From the NCBI RefSeq assembly GCF_002127325.2, contig NC_035433.2:127335695-127399694 (forward strand): a DNA stretch of 64,000 nucleotides. Direction: 5' to 3'. Below the pieces are notes generated by a model. It saw only the letters and a program-made list of their open reading frames with translations. It searched no databases and had not been told where the DNA came from. The translations under genes were made by a program, and so were the position numbers. The stretch comes from Helianthus annuus. Lineage: Eukaryota; Streptophyta; Magnoliopsida; Asterales; Asteraceae. Of the stretch, positions 1 through 11,084 are shown piece by piece. Position 1 is the stretch's first letter. Each line of letters opens with the position of its first letter.

Positions 1-1407
1 TCAATCAAAGATTGATTGACATTCTTGATTGGAAAATCATTGTCTGAGTATATTTTATCAGATCCAATCAACGTGTAAAGCAAGTTCATGCTTTCACAGC
101 TTCCAGATGAGGATTCAACAAACTTGGCTATAGTAGTCACAAACAGTTTTGCAGGTGGATCACAAAGAATGTAATTTTCGAGAGGTATGCTTTCCTCTTT
201 TGTTACCTTTTCTGACTGTTCAGAGTTAGTATCCTCGGATTCATCATCTGACGAATCAGCATCCTCAACAATGACTGGAGGATCCTGATTTCGTTCAGCT
301 GTTGACACTTTCGCATCTGCTGATTCATCCGAATCTGAGGATACTTCCTTTTTGTAACCTAGCCCAAATGTGAATTCCTCAAGGCTCAATGAAACTGAGG
401 GCTCAAAATGAGGTTTATTTTCCTCATCAGGCATCGAAGAATAATCGTGGTTAACAGGTGGTGGACACTTCTTATAACCTATGCATGTGACATCAGTTTT
501 CTTTTTCTGAACATCAATGATGTGATCCAGCACATAGCTAGAGCTTAAATAGCTGTCTAACTTGAGTTGGATCGCCTCACTTTCAGATTTAACACAAGCC
601 ATTTCTTTTTGCATTAACTCGAGCCTATGATGTAAAGGTTTATTTCAGTTTGTTTTCTTGAAACCATTTTCGTTAGCTCGGTCTTATCTTTTTTTAATGT
701 TTCAATTATCTTTTTTAATTCCTTTTCATAATTTTCACAAAACATGTTGGCCTTTGTGCATTTTGAAAGATCCACGATCAAATGTTGATTGTGGATAAAT
801 GTCACATCATATTTGCTTTGCAAATTAGACAATTTAACATTTAATCCAAGACACATACCACACCTATCACAACTATCAGATTTTGATTCATCGACACGTA
901 CCTGACTGGAATCACTCTCAGATGTTGACCCATCTGCATCAGAATCAACAACCTCCCTTGATGATTCACATTCAGATCCATCCTTGCTTGAACTTGAACT
1001 TGAAGTTGTAACATCTTCAACTGAAGTTGAAACGTCTTCAGCTGAACTACTGTCATGTTCAGAACTGTCATCGTTTCACGATGATTCACCATTGCTGGCA
1101 TCTTTGACAATTTTAGCATAAAACGCCGTTTTTGTTTGACTACAGTTCCTTGGATCAAGAGATGATGGTGCTACAGTAGAACGATGGCGCTGTGAAGCAA
1201 CTGGTGTAATGGATTTCCATACAAGTCTGTTGTTCTTTCTAGTTTGGGAACTGATTGTATTGGATTTCCATATAAATCGGTTGCTAAGTCCTTTCTCGTA
1301 TACGTTTTATTTGATGGTGTGGGAGACTGAGCCCATGAAGGAGATAAACCCTTGCTCGTATATTTGCTCTCTTCATTTGACGGAGTACCCCACCAAGCTG
1401 GATTCAT
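1..1407 (-). pseudogene. gag-like coiled-coil polyprotein of E1, frameshifted, partial
   Basis: Reading starts at an ATG at 1407 (MNPAWWGTP...) and runs leftwards off the window. The order is a Trp/Pro-rich N-terminus with a repeated DLYGNP motif, a Ser/Asp/Glu-rich acidic stretch (about 1080-880), a Cys pair followed by a predicted coiled coil with QNQH-like and KELKK runs (about 870-620), then a segment holding a KCPPPV motif and another acidic stretch. The last block matches element D ORF2 in motif order. There is one frameshift between about 1171 and 1090, an in-frame TGA near 1078, and a second frameshift near 620-640. Bases 1 to about 614 are open in one frame. No zinc knuckle or enzyme domain lies inside the window. 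It is probably a structural, gag-like product of a decayed copy. Confidence 0.6.
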
Positions 1408-1504
1408 TTTGAATGTATAATGACGAATACCTGCTCAAAACACTCAAATCAAACAGTTTAGTGTGAAATGGAAACCTTCTGTTTAAAATATCACAAGTAT
1501 GCGA

Positions 1505-1870
1505 CGAAAAATATAAGGTGTTCGTCCAAGACAATAAGTGATGAAAATGTGAGATTTCGTCAAGATCAAATGTGATTAAATCAGGGGTGTTCGTCGCTGT
1601 AAGATGATGAAATAAGGAGGATTTCGTCGAGCACCAGGTGACAATTTTAAGGGGTTTTCGTCGGGTAACAAGTTGACAATTTTATGGGGTTTTCGTCGAG
1701 TAACAAGTGTAGACGAAATCAGGTGTTTTCGTTGAGGTCTGGTGGGACGAAATCAGGGTGTTTTCGTTGAGGTCAGGTGGGACGAAATCAAGGTGTTTTC
1801 GTCCGGCATGATTTAGTTGACTAATGTGATTTCGTCCAGAATGATGAGGTATGGTGATTTCGTTGACAAA
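1505..1870. repeat. TTCGTC/GACGAA motif array in the E1 leader
   Basis: About 15 copies of TTCGTC, its one-base variants or the complement GACGAA lie at irregular 15-40 bp spacing between the primer site and the gag start. Longer shared contexts such as GACGAAATCAGGTGTTTTCG recur. The same motif occurs about seven times in the LTR (2690-2825), so it is an element-wide sequence and not a simple tandem repeat. Confidence 0.75.
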
Positions 1871-2386
1871 TGGTACACACAGTTGTTATAAGATATTATC
1901 AAAACAAAACAAAATCTTATCCTTCTGACATAATAAGCCCAATTGTCAAACACCTTATCTCATACAGTCCATAATTTCAACAATTCATCATTTGAAAGAG
2001 CAAGTTTTTCAAACAAATAATAAACAAATATATTACTAACAACTCAAACAAATTAAACAAAGCAGATTCAACTCAAATATCCCAGAAAATATGAACAACC
2101 TTAAGAATAATGAAGAACAATATGAGTTTTTGAAGATTCTGGACAATATTTTCACTGGAATAATTTTCCGAACACAATTTTTGCGCAAATGTTCAATAAA
2201 AATCCTTTCTTAACATGTATAAATGAAAAATAACAAGATTTTTATAAGAACAATCAGCAAAAACACAAGATTTTCAAAGATTTAAACCTGATTTTTCTGA
2301 AAATATAAACTTTTTGTATCAAAAATCAAGAACAAATCTGGAAACACATGAAAATCTACTTGGTTTTAACAAGGAATCGAGCCAAT

Positions 2387-2399
2387 GCTCTGATACCAA
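2387..2399 (-). promoter_or_regulatory. primer-binding site of E1
   Basis: On the minus strand this reads TTGGTATCAGAGC, complementary to the 3' end of initiator methionine tRNA. It sits one base inside the LTR end at 2401, as expected for minus-strand priming. Confidence 0.85.
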
Positions 2400-2400
2400 T

Positions 2401-2942
2401 TGTAGGTCCACCCGGAGGATCGAGTCAACCTCTATTCCTGTTTTCCGACAAACCCGAGAGTGCGGAATCCAAACGGGTAAGTTAAACCAAGTTACGAACA
2501 CGTAAGACACAAGATTCAACGATTAACACTCAATGTATTAATGCTATGAAACGGTTACAATGCAATGTTTACAAATGGTCTCTGTAAACTCTCAGTGTGT
2601 GTATGTGTTATAGTGTGTTCGCTCTCAAATCTATTCAGACTTGTCTCAGTGTGTTCTTTTTACTGTCTGTGTTTATATAGTAACACCATCGACGAAAACA
2701 GGTAGCCGACGAAATCCAGTGATTTCGTCACATATGGGGTCTTCGTCACATGCATATGGGGTCTTCGTCATCCAAGAGTGTCTTCGTCACATGTGACTTT
2801 GTCCAACAAGCAGTCTTCGTCGTATATACAAAGCCCAAACCAATGGCCCAAGTATAGTGGCCCAATTCTTTACGTAAATGAATTCTGAGAATTCATATTG
2901 CAAAGCTTAGTCAACATGTGACATCATCATGATGATGTGTCA
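2401..2942 (-). repeat. 5' LTR of E1
   Basis: The LTR begins with TGTAGGTCCACC next to the primer site. It has a TATATAAA box on the minus strand at 2672-2679 and the TTCGTC/GACGAA cluster just upstream of that (2690-2825). An 18-bp perfect palindrome (2922-2939) lies at the presumed outer end. The outer boundary is inferred because the second LTR is outside the window. Confidence 0.65.
2672..2679 (-). promoter_or_regulatory. TATA box of the E1 LTR
   Basis: TATATAAA on the minus strand, about 270 bp upstream of the primer-site end of the LTR, with the motif cluster beginning 11 bp further upstream. Confidence 0.6.
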
Positions 2943-3406
2943 GCGGGAAACACTCCCGGCTCTTCGTGCCTCGCATGTCAAACTCTGGGGCGAACGACGG
3001 AGGAATGTCGTGATGTCGGACTTGAGCCGAACCTAACCGAGTCGAACCGAGCCGAGCCGTATCCACATAATATGTATCAACAGTCTATCCTGACTGGTTG
3101 GTCATGCTACTATTCCAATAGTAACGAGTTTCAAGTAATGTATACAAAACCCCAACATACCGGCAATAATTGTAGAATCGCAAATACTCAATTACTGCTA
3201 AGTGTTATTTAAAACATTTGAGGTTTAGGTAAAGTATTTTGACTCATAAAAGTAATTTACAAAAAGGTGACAAAAAGCAGATGTACTCACATTGTTGACT
3301 TAGGTAAAACTAAAGCTTCCTGGTGATTCTCCTGGTTATTATCTATTAAAATTCAACAATGCACACGTGTTAGTAAAATAACCCAATTCATATTAACCGT
3401 ACAACT

Positions 3407-3541
3407 CGAGACAGAATTCCAATGACTGAGTCGGGCAGAGCCGACATGCATTACGGAATCCTAGATCAATCGGGTGTAACACGAGACAGAATTCCAACGA
3501 CTGAGTCGGGCATAGCCGACATGCGTTACTGAATCCTAAAT
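3407..3541. repeat. 75-bp direct tandem duplication
   Basis: Two adjacent copies start at 3407 and 3482 with CGAGACAGAATTCCAA. Both carry GACTGAGTCGGGCA and differ by a few substitutions. They lie inside the Gypsy LTR fragment. Confidence 0.8.
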
Positions 3542-3696
3542 CGATCGTGTAGGGTAATAGCAGGGTTATAGTACTTACAACGAGGCAAAGCTTTGTTTTA
3601 TAGTAGGTATTATGCCCGGGTATATTAATTACTATTCAGAAATAGAGAGAGAGTTTTTTATTTTGAAAGTTTGATCAAATGAGCCAAAGCCCTCCA

Positions 3697-3702
3697 TTTA
3701 TA
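3697..3702 (-). promoter_or_regulatory. TATA box of the Gypsy LTR fragment
   Basis: TATAAATGG on the minus strand. The CTCGCG palindrome cluster starts about 16 bp upstream (3718). Confidence 0.5.
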
Positions 3703-4034
3703 GGCCTGACAACCACTCTCTCGCGCCCCGCGAGAGATATAGCTAGGCCTTCGCGGCCTGCGAGAAACAACGGGTCGACTATAGCTTTGACTAGTCACCA
3801 GCCTAGCTTCGCCGAGTCATATGCCACGTGGCACTATGCAGTGTCGACCAAGCAAAGGCCCTCGCGCCCCGCGACAGACCAAGGGGGTCTTGATCGCGCC
3901 CCGCGAGCGACTGCCAAACTTTGTTTTTGTTGATTTGTATAAGTACAAAGGTATTTTGGGCTCGTTTCTCACGTACGGGGTGTATTTTAGGATATCTAGG
4001 GTCACATTAAGGGTTCTAGGAGGGTTGTTATATT

Positions 4035-4252
4035 GAACATAGGATGACTTTAGTTAACAAGAAACGAATTAACGTAGTTTAAATGTTACACACAATGTTT
4101 CATATGATTTATTGTTTTGTTTGGATTATTTGTTTTGTGAAACATTCAGTTTAGATTAATGATTATTTAAAACATTCAATAACAAGTCTTAAGCTCTGGA
4201 TCAACTCAATCATGCCCCGATCACTTATTCCGCTGCGGGTCGGGGTATGGCA
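4035..4252 (+). mobile_element. Gypsy LTR tail with GC hairpin
   Basis: The end of this stretch, GCCCCGATCAC...GCGGGTCGGGGT...GGCA, resembles the 3' end of the Gypsy B LTR, where GCCCCGATGA...GGTTGGGGTGTGACA precedes the primer site. Homology between the two CACTA units begins immediately after it, so it is probably an LTR relic joined to the left CACTA copy. No coding sequence is seen. Confidence 0.35.
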
Positions 4253-5279
4253 TCTTGAGTTAACCATTCCAATCTGAAAGTAAATGGAATAAAAAAATCC
4301 AAATTTCATAATGAATTTAACGTTTAAATCACAAATCCTGATCAAATTGATATGGTAAAGGGTTAGAACGGGTCAGGTCAAAACGGGTCAATTAAAAAGA
4401 GGGTTTTTTTAGTTGGGTCAAAACAGGTTCGGGTCAGAACGGGTTTGGGTTAGAACAGGTTCGGGTCAGAACTTTTTAATATTTCTTTGGTAGAATGTAT
4501 ATAAGATGATACTTTGATAACAAACTCTTTTTTTCTACTAAATAAAGATTAGGGTCTCTTATCCGTTTTGATTATAAACTTGTCAACCCGACCTAATTAA
4601 CTCACCTGAGGAACTCCCCTATGCTTGCTTGTTTGTATGTGTTAAATTGTTTGTTCACTAATTAAAAACTCCCATATATAGGGAGGTTCATTTGAGAATA
4701 ATCTTCTTAAAAGAAGAAAAATAAATTAATCTAGACCCTATATTTTTTTGATCAATGGTTATGAATCAAGATATCATTTTTGTCCACTTTTAATTAATGT
4801 TTTAATTACTAAGGGTAGTATAGATAATTTGATGTAGAATATTAATAAATATTTTAAAGAGTTACTCAAGTCTCATTAATGCAACCACAATTTCCCCCTT
4901 GACAGCCATTAATGTGTTGTCTCCTATACCAATTTTATTAGAAGTGAAAAAATTATTTAAAAATGTTGTGTCCTACATATATTTTACTATGAGTCGCAAA
5001 CTTATTTAAAAGTGTTTGAGTCCTACACATTATGTATCCTACACCGAAATATTGTTTTAATGGTGTAGGAAATGTTGAATATGTAAGATCATGTGCGGGA
5101 TTGTTTTTATTGTGTAAGGTGTACAACTATTTTATAAGATAGGCTCATTAAGTGATTATAGTTCATTAATTTGATTAACAAAAATAAATAATTGACTCAT
5201 TAAATGATTTGTTCAAATTAGCTTTGTATCCTCTATTCTTTTTGTTCTTAATTTGTAATTTCTTCTCATTTGAACTCTC

Positions 5280-5321
<42 letters not shown>

Positions 5322-6182
5322 TTTTTTTCTAATATTATGTTTGTTGTTAACAATTATATAGGTGCGGAACTTGCAATCCCAAGTGGAAAGGCTAAATAAA
5401 AGATTCGAAGAGGCGCAACAACCCCACGTTGAAATGTTACAAAACCGAGTCGAAGAGATGCAACAACAAATGAGAGAAGATATGCAACGACAAATGGCCG
5501 AGTTTATGTAACAATTTGGCAATCCTAGCAATCCTCCACCATTGTTTAGTTTTTGTTTGTTGTCTTTTGTTGTTTAACTTGTAATTTGACAACGGTGTCA
5601 TATTTTATGGTTGAACTTGTAATTTGACAACCGTGTCATATTGTGGTTGAACTTGTAGTTGGAAAACCATATTGTATTTTGTGGACGAACTTTAGTTTAT
5701 AATGGTAGTGTATTTAGGAATTTTATTGGATTTTTTATCTGCATTTATAGTAAAAAATCTGGATTTTTTTTGTTTTTTTTTAATATTTTTTATTAAAAAG
5801 TTTTTAGTCGGAAATTGGTAGGAAGAGAAATTAGAAAATCTGGTCGGAAAACTGTGGGAAGGTTATGGTCGGAAAACAATAGGAAGATGGTGGTCGGAAA
5901 ACAGTAGGAACATGGTGGTCGGAAAACAGTAGGTGCACGGTGGTCGGAAAATAGTAGGAAAGCGGTGGTCGGAAAATAGTAGGTCCGGACTTTGTCGGAA
6001 ATAGTAACTTCTTTTTTTTGTCAGAAATTTGTCGCCAATTTAGTTGGATACTTGTCGGAAATATTTTTCTACAATGCTTTTCCCGACAAACGTATTCATG
6101 TCGGAAACAGGTCGGAAACGCTATTTTTCGACAGTTTTCAGACAAAAACCTTGGTCGAAAATAAGACAGTTTTTTAGTAGTG
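4253..6182 (+). mobile_element. CACTA transposon 3' end, left copy
   Basis: The right end on the opposite strand reads CACTACTAAAA, a CACTA-type terminal inverted repeat (6172-6182). The last 370 bp hold many copies of a GTCGGAAA subterminal motif (5810-6160), as in En/Spm elements. A coiled-coil exon lies upstream. The segment is homologous to 30663-31965 and both copies end in the same PIP5K exon sequence, so the insertion predates the local duplication. The left terminus was not found. An (AT)n run lies at 5283-5317. Confidence 0.75.
5362..5545 (+). pseudogene. CACTA C-terminal coiled-coil exon, left copy
   Basis: After a TATATAG acceptor-like site, the frame reads a short amphipathic coiled coil rich in Gln, Glu and Arg (QSQVERLNKRFEEAQ, MQQQMREDMQRQM), then QFGNPSNPPP. 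This is typical of the C-terminus of plant En/Spm second-protein (TnpA-like) exons. A TAA at 5509-5511 interrupts it where the right-hand copy keeps a Lys codon. Confidence 0.55.
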
Positions 6183-6183
6183 A

Positions 6184-6631
6184 CATTGGCAAGATTACAC
6201 CACTTCCTTTGCGTGAAGTGAGATCTTCAGATTTTGAGGAACGAGATAGAATAAGAATGTACTTCCCAAGGAAAGGCTCACAATTCACACTATCATGTTG
6301 ACTTTTATTGGAAAGACTACTCTCCTATGGTCTTCAGGAACTTTAGTTTGAACATTGTAGTTGTAAATGTTTGGGGCTAAAATTAGTTGTCGAGAGCGAA
6401 GCATTGATCTTTATGAACAAACTAAACCTCATTATTAGTAGCCTAAGAAAAAGTGTGTTGATTAATTGATTTAGTTAAAAATAAAAGTGTGTTGATCTTG
6501 TCTCTTACAATATTTTGTAGGTTTTACTCAAGATGCTTCCGAGCTATTATGATCATGTAAAGAAGTATGATAACACTCTCATCACAAAATTTTTTGGCTT
6601 CCATAAGATAGCAGTGAGAGGTGGCAGGAAG
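6184..6631 (+). pseudogene. PIP5K-like pseudogene fragment, left copy
   Basis: The segment resembles the catalytic domain of phosphatidylinositol-4-phosphate 5-kinases. One exon piece reads GKITPLPLREVRSSDF and, after a frameshift near 6297, DFYWKDYSPMVFRN. A second piece (6523-6631) reads [20 protein letters not shown] then ITKFFG and ends at a GT donor (GGAAG|GTAAC). The kinase core (ATP site, DLKGS, activation loop) is absent. The CACTA element ends 1-2 bases before the first codon, so it sits inside the former exon. The exon between the two pieces, partly kept in the right copy, is lost here. It is non-functional. Confidence 0.8.
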
Positions 6632-7212
6632 GTAACTATTACCAACTAATAGCCTAATTTTTTTTACTTCTTTTATTCTACCAATAATAAGCCGCAAACG
6701 ACGTACATGCATCAAAAACCCAAACAACAACTACGAGGCGACAAACAGACGCACCGACATTACCACTAGGCTTACTATAAAATAAAAGCAATGTAATGGA
6801 ATATTATAGTGTTTGTAGTATTCAATGACATAACATATTTATAGTTTTTTTAATTAAATATACTGCTAGAAACAATGTGTTACTATTAAAACTAAATAAA
6901 AACACGAGGATATTTATGAAGTGAACAAAAGGAGCAAAGCTTCGTGAACTAGTATTTAATTTTATGTCACAGTGGAAAATGCATGAAAAATCCATTCGAA
7001 AACAAACTTTAGTTGACTAGTTAATTAGAAAATGTTTCTTAGACCTTTGACTCAATAATTAACTATGTTTTGTTTATGAAGCATTTTCTTTTAAATCATT
7101 TTTTCCGCAAAACATTAATATTCTCTTACTAAGCACATAATTTATTCTTCAAACACAAAACTCTTTTACTAAGGAAGATAGTAAACAATCATTTAATGAT
7201 AATCCATTACTC

Positions 7213-7557
7213 TTAACATTGATAAATGCATCTACAAGTATCCGCCATTAGACACCGACCCGCTGCCCTTTCTCCTCTTTTAGTAATGCATTCATTGTGG
7301 CATTGGTTATACTCACACGGATACGAGTACCATGTTTCTTCACACGCTTCCGCAATCATCATGGTGCTCCCTATATTAGATAGACAGACATATAAGGAGC
7401 AATAAACAATAAGTAAGTAATACATATAAATCATTAACAGTGAGTGATAAGGTCAGATTTTAGAACATTAACGGATCTATAAGTATCAACTAATGTGTAG
7501 ATTACCGGCAATTGTGAGTATGAGCAAAATTGCAACATAAAACTTGACAGTTGACAT
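7213..7557 (-). CDS. defensin-like cysteine-rich secreted peptide, DEFL1
   Basis: Two exons on the minus strand. Exon 1 (7557-7506, 52 bp) encodes a hydrophobic signal peptide, MSTVKFYVAILLILTIAG. A 135-bp intron (7505-7371) has GT/AG ends. Exon 2 (7370-7213, 158 bp) encodes the rest, giving 69 residues in frame. The mature part has eight cysteines (CEETWYSYPC, CHNEC, GRC, CRCIYQC), as in plant defensin-like/LCR peptides. An intron near the end of the signal peptide is the usual structure of that family. Such peptides are secreted and serve in defence or cell signalling; the role of this one is unknown. It is the first of three paralogues, all on the minus strand, and its intron is 20 bp longer than in the other two. 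Confidence 0.8.
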
Positions 7558-7638
7558 GCTTATAATTTCTTGATATGTTGAAATAAAAAGATTATTGAAG
7601 GCTAGCTATGGTTCTTTCAAATGGCTCAAACATTGTAA

Positions 7639-7645
7639 ATTTATA
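7639..7645 (-). promoter_or_regulatory. TATA box of DEFL1
   Basis: TATAAAT on the minus strand, 82 bp upstream of the ATG. It is conserved in the other two copies, within TATAAATTTACAATG. Confidence 0.6.
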
Positions 7646-7940
7646 CTCCGAGGAATTAGATGAGAACGTAACATATTAGGAAGTAGATTTTGTTATTGAA
7701 TAGCAATATACACGACAACGGTGATATTAAATGCGCATATTAATGTTTTCATATAACAAATAAATAAAAAATTTAAATAGATTAAGAAGATTTACAAATA
7801 ACGGTGGTGCAAGAAAATTAAACAAACGCAATCTTAACATTGGTGACTATTTATGGAGTTGTATTTTACGAGTAATAAAATAAAATGTATGTAATTAAAG
7901 GCACTACCAAGAACATTAACAGTTTATTTTTAATGACTAG

Positions 7941-8350
7941 AAACTTTTAGGAGCTTCTAGCTTTAAGCTTTTAAGAAAAAGCTCCTACTCAATAAAAAGT
8001 CTTGTTTGTTTGAAGAAGCTTTAAGCTTTTAGGTTAGGAGCTTTAAGCTTTTGGTTAAACGCTACTACTAGTAGCGTTTAGAAGGAGCTACAAGCTTTTA
8101 GGGAAAAAATGACTATTTTAACCTTTAAAAATAGGAAACTTTTTAATGCACAAACTTTCTAAATTTTTAGTTATGTCTATTTTGGTCATTTTATACATTT
8201 TATTAAAAGCTCCAGCTACTCTGCCAAACACCAAATATATCTAAAAAGCTACAGCTACTAGCTACCAGCTACAGCTACCAGCTTCCAGCCACCAGTTACC
8301 AACTTACAGCTTCCAACTACCAGCCACCAGCTACTTTTGCCAAACATACC
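7941..8350. mobile_element. 410-bp insertion, MITE-like, AGCT-rich
   Basis: DEFL2 and DEFL3 read straight through GACTAGAAGATG, whereas this copy is split by 410 bp flanked by CTAG on both sides. The insert is full of AGCTTTTAG and AGCTACCAGCTAC repeats, holds a palindrome at 8057-8079, and ends in GCCAAACATACC, the complement of a GGTATGTTTGGC end seen in many plant MITEs. The left end is not a good inverted match, so the superfamily is unclear. Confidence 0.55.
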
Positions 8351-8699
8351 CTAGAAGATGATTTTCGGTGAATGATTACCACAAAATCCAATATTTTGTT
8401 TCCTAATTGTCTACCGATGAATTATACAAAATCCCAAAAATAATAATAACTATCAATTGACGTCTGAAATTAAAAAAAAAAAAAGAAATCACACAAAGAA
8501 GATACATGCTAATTTTTACGATGGGATCCCATTGAATCACATTAATACAAAAAGAGAATTTAATGTCATAAAATTTAAGAGTCATAATTTTTAATACGTT
8601 GTTAAAGTTTTTTTAATCGTTTTGAAAACATTATACAGTGTATTTGAAGAAGTTTTATATAAAAAAGAAAAAAAAGAAGTATTATATAAAAAAACTAGA

Positions 8700-9665
8700 T
8701 TAGAACCCCGTGTATTACACGGGCTGAATAAATGTGAATTTATATACTAAATAATAAAATAATATATCTTTAAAAACTTTGTTTATTACATGGATTGAAT
8801 ACATATAATTTTATATACTAAAAAATAAAAAGTTATATTTTTAAAAACCCCTTGTATTGTTGTACAGGTTGAATAAATATAAGAGTTAATTACATAGTTA
8901 GTCCCTGTGGTTTGCACAAAATAACGTACTTAGGTACTAATAGTTTAAAATCACCTTCTAGGGTATTAACTTTTCATTTTGTAACGTTTGGAGGTATTAA
9001 CTTCTAGAGTATTAACATAGTTAGTCCTTGTGGTTTGCACAAAATAACATACTTAGGTACTAATAGAATGTGATTTTAAACCTACAAATAACGTTAATAC
9101 CTCCAAACGTTACAAAATGAAAAGTTAATACCCTAGAATGTGATTTTAAACTATTAGTACCTAAGTATGTTACTTTGGGCAAACCACAAGGACTAACTAT
9201 GTAATTAACTCTAAATATAATTTTATACATCAAATAATGAAAAAAAATACTAAATAATAAAATATTTATATATTTAAAAAACCCCGTGTATTGTACGGGT
9301 TGAATAAATCTAATTTTATATATCAAATAATAAAAAAAGTTATATTTAAAAAAAAAAACTCATGTATTACACAGGTTGTATAAATGTAATTTTGTATAGT
9401 AATTTATAAAAAAAAGTTATATCTTTAAAACACCCCGTGTATTACACGGGTTGAATTTATATATCAAATAATAAAAAAGTTATATTTTTAAATACCTCAT
9501 GTATTACACGGGTTGGATAAATGTAATTTTGTATAGTAAATGATAAAAAAAGTTGTATCTTAAAAAACCCCATGTGTTACACGGGTTGAATAAATGTAAT
9601 TTTATATAGTAAATAATAAAAACTTATATCTTTAAAAAAGCTCGTGTAATACATGAGTTGAGTTC
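8700..9665. repeat. array of about nine Helitron 3'-type hairpin units
   Basis: Units containing CCCGTGTATTACACGGG or close variants, followed by TTGAATAAATGTAATTTTAT, recur near 8707, 8775, 8847, 9283, 9359, 9432, 9498, 9570 and 9643. Spacing is about 70-75 bp where the array is uninterrupted. Only the outermost unit (8695-8720) is followed by CTAG and a T on the minus strand. Confidence 0.75.
8883..9211. mobile_element. MULE-type MITE with long inverted repeat
   Basis: The ends are GAGTTAATTACATAGTTAGT and its complement. The element is flanked by a perfect 9-bp duplication TAAATATAA (8874-8882 and 9212-9220), the size made by Mutator-like elements. The two halves are inverted copies of each other over more than 100 bp, with a partial third copy at 9000-9065. 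It sits inside the Helitron hairpin array and is therefore younger than it. Confidence 0.8.
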
Positions 9666-9930
9666 TGATTAATTTCAGATTTTGATTTCCTGCATTTTCT
9701 CTCCTATTAAATAATAATAATTTTTCTCTCCTTAAAATTATATCTTAAGTCATATTCTTATTTTTATAAAACATATTTAAAAACTATATAATATTTTATT
9801 TAAAATAAATATATTTAAAACATTTACTGATTACAAAGAGTTAAATATATTTAAAACATATTACTAATTATAAAGAGTCATAGACAATTTAAATATGTTA
9901 CCTAAATTTGGATGTAAAAGTATAAACGTA

Positions 9931-10445
9931 AATATTAAAATAAAATCTCTCTACAATATAATAAAAACTATAATGTAACATATTCCTATATCTAAGGAAA
10001 TATATTATAAAAATAATATTTTAATATTAATAGTATATTTTCTAAATAATTTTTTAATCTATACTATATCTCTACCTATATCTCATAATTATATATATTA
10101 AATAGTATATCTCTACGTATATCTCATAAATAATTATTTAATTTTAAATAATTATTTAATTTAATAGGCTAAAAAATATATGGCTCCAATGAGTGACATG
10201 TAAATATTAAAATAAAATCTCTCTACGATACAATAAAAACCTATTCCGATATCTAAGGAAATATATTATAAAAATAATAATTTAATATTAATAGTATATT
10301 TTCTACATAATTTTTTAATCTATACTATATCTCTACGTATATCTTATAATTATATATATTAAATAGTATATCTCTACGTATATCTCATAAGTAATTATTT
10401 AATTTTAATAGGCTAAAAAATAGATGGCTAGAATGAGTGACATGT
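9931..10445. repeat. two tandem copies of a roughly 270-bp AT-rich unit in the Helitron
   Basis: Copies start at 9931 and 10203 with AATATTAAAATAAAATCTCT. Both end with GGCTAAAAAATA...GAGTGACATGT. They form the 5' half of the Helitron as read on the minus strand. Confidence 0.75.
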
Positions 10446-10480
10446 GTCCCCAAATGGTTTCTTTTATTATATAGTATAGA

Positions 10481-11084
10481 TAAGAAAAAAAAATAACCAT
10501 TTAAAATAATAGGAGACGTAAAGGTGCACTTACAATTAATAGGAGTAGATTACTTTGGCATTAAAAAATAGAGTTTATTTGATTTTTTTTTATAGAAATT
10601 GTTTCTTTAAAAAAATTAAAATAGTGTTTTTCTTATTTAAAGAAAGCCTTTTTTTTTTTAATTTTCTGTATCACCATCCGCCTTCACAAGGTTGGTTTTA
10701 AAGAAAGCCTTTTTTTTTTTTTTTCTGTATCACTATCCGCCTTCACAAGGTTGGTAATTCATTTTTTTTTTGTATTTGATTGATTTAAAGATATCCAGTT
10801 GCATAATTTAAACAAATTCTTTTATAGATTGCGATACTTTATAGTTTTATGCAATTTTATAATATGCGATTTTCTATATGATTTACTTGACACCTAAAAA
10901 TCTCCAATTATTTGAATACAAGCAATGAATTCAAATCTCTCTAAACGCCCCAAATAATTTATTTAACGAGAACTGATAATAAAGTTAAATAAAAACATAC
11001 AAATCACACCGCAAAATAAGTCATTACACTAATCTTGAAATGACTTACGGATAAGTTGTCACAAACTTAATTCATAGAATACAA
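10481..11084. other. intergenic, short tandem duplication
   Basis: No coding sequence is seen. A unit containing a poly-T run and TTTTCTGTATCACCATCCGC is repeated twice between 10645 and 10757. The rest is AT-rich and unremarkable. Confidence 0.5.

Larger units (their letters stand above)
1..2942 (-). mobile_element. E1: LTR retroelement, 5' part, runs off left edge
   Basis: The right end of this minus-strand element is an LTR starting at 2401, with a primer-binding site directly inside it. A leader of about 980 bp follows, then the start of a gag-like protein that is still open at base 1. Only the 5' LTR is in the window, so the total length and any pol genes are unknown. The protein is related to the second ORF of element D at 41.7-43.7 kb, with shared CPPPV and SDK(I/L)Y motifs, so the two belong to one superfamily. 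The right LTR boundary near 2942 is inferred from a TG...CA end and is uncertain. Confidence 0.75.
2943..4034 (-). mobile_element. Gypsy-type LTR fragment with CTCGCG palindromes
   Basis: On the minus strand the segment starts TATAACAACCCTCC, one base from the TGTAACA start common in Gypsy LTRs here, and has a TATAAATGG box at 3697-3702. Upstream of that TATA box lie four to five copies of a palindromic motif, CTCGCGCCCCGCGAG or variants (3718-3910). A 75-bp tandem duplication lies downstream. No coding sequence or primer site was found, so it is a solo or truncated LTR abutting E1. Confidence 0.5.
8695..10480 (-). mobile_element. non-autonomous Helitron
   Basis: On the minus strand the element starts TCTATACTATATAATAAAAG and ends CTAG. 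It sits between a host A and a host T, as Helitrons do. The CTAG is preceded 8-9 nt upstream by the hairpin CCCGTGTAATACACGGG. No Rep/helicase coding sequence is present, so it is non-autonomous. It is very AT-rich, contains the hairpin array and MULE MITE listed separately, and has no counterpart beside the other DEFL copies. Confidence 0.7.

Noticed and set aside
3679..4036. Short Pro/Arg-rich frames at 3.7-4.0 kb
   Set aside because: They translate GC-rich palindromes in an LTR fragment.
5831..6145. Minus-strand open frame rich in FPT and FRP repeats, also at 31587-32072
   Set aside because: It is a translation of GTCGGAAA subterminal CACTA repeats, not a protein.
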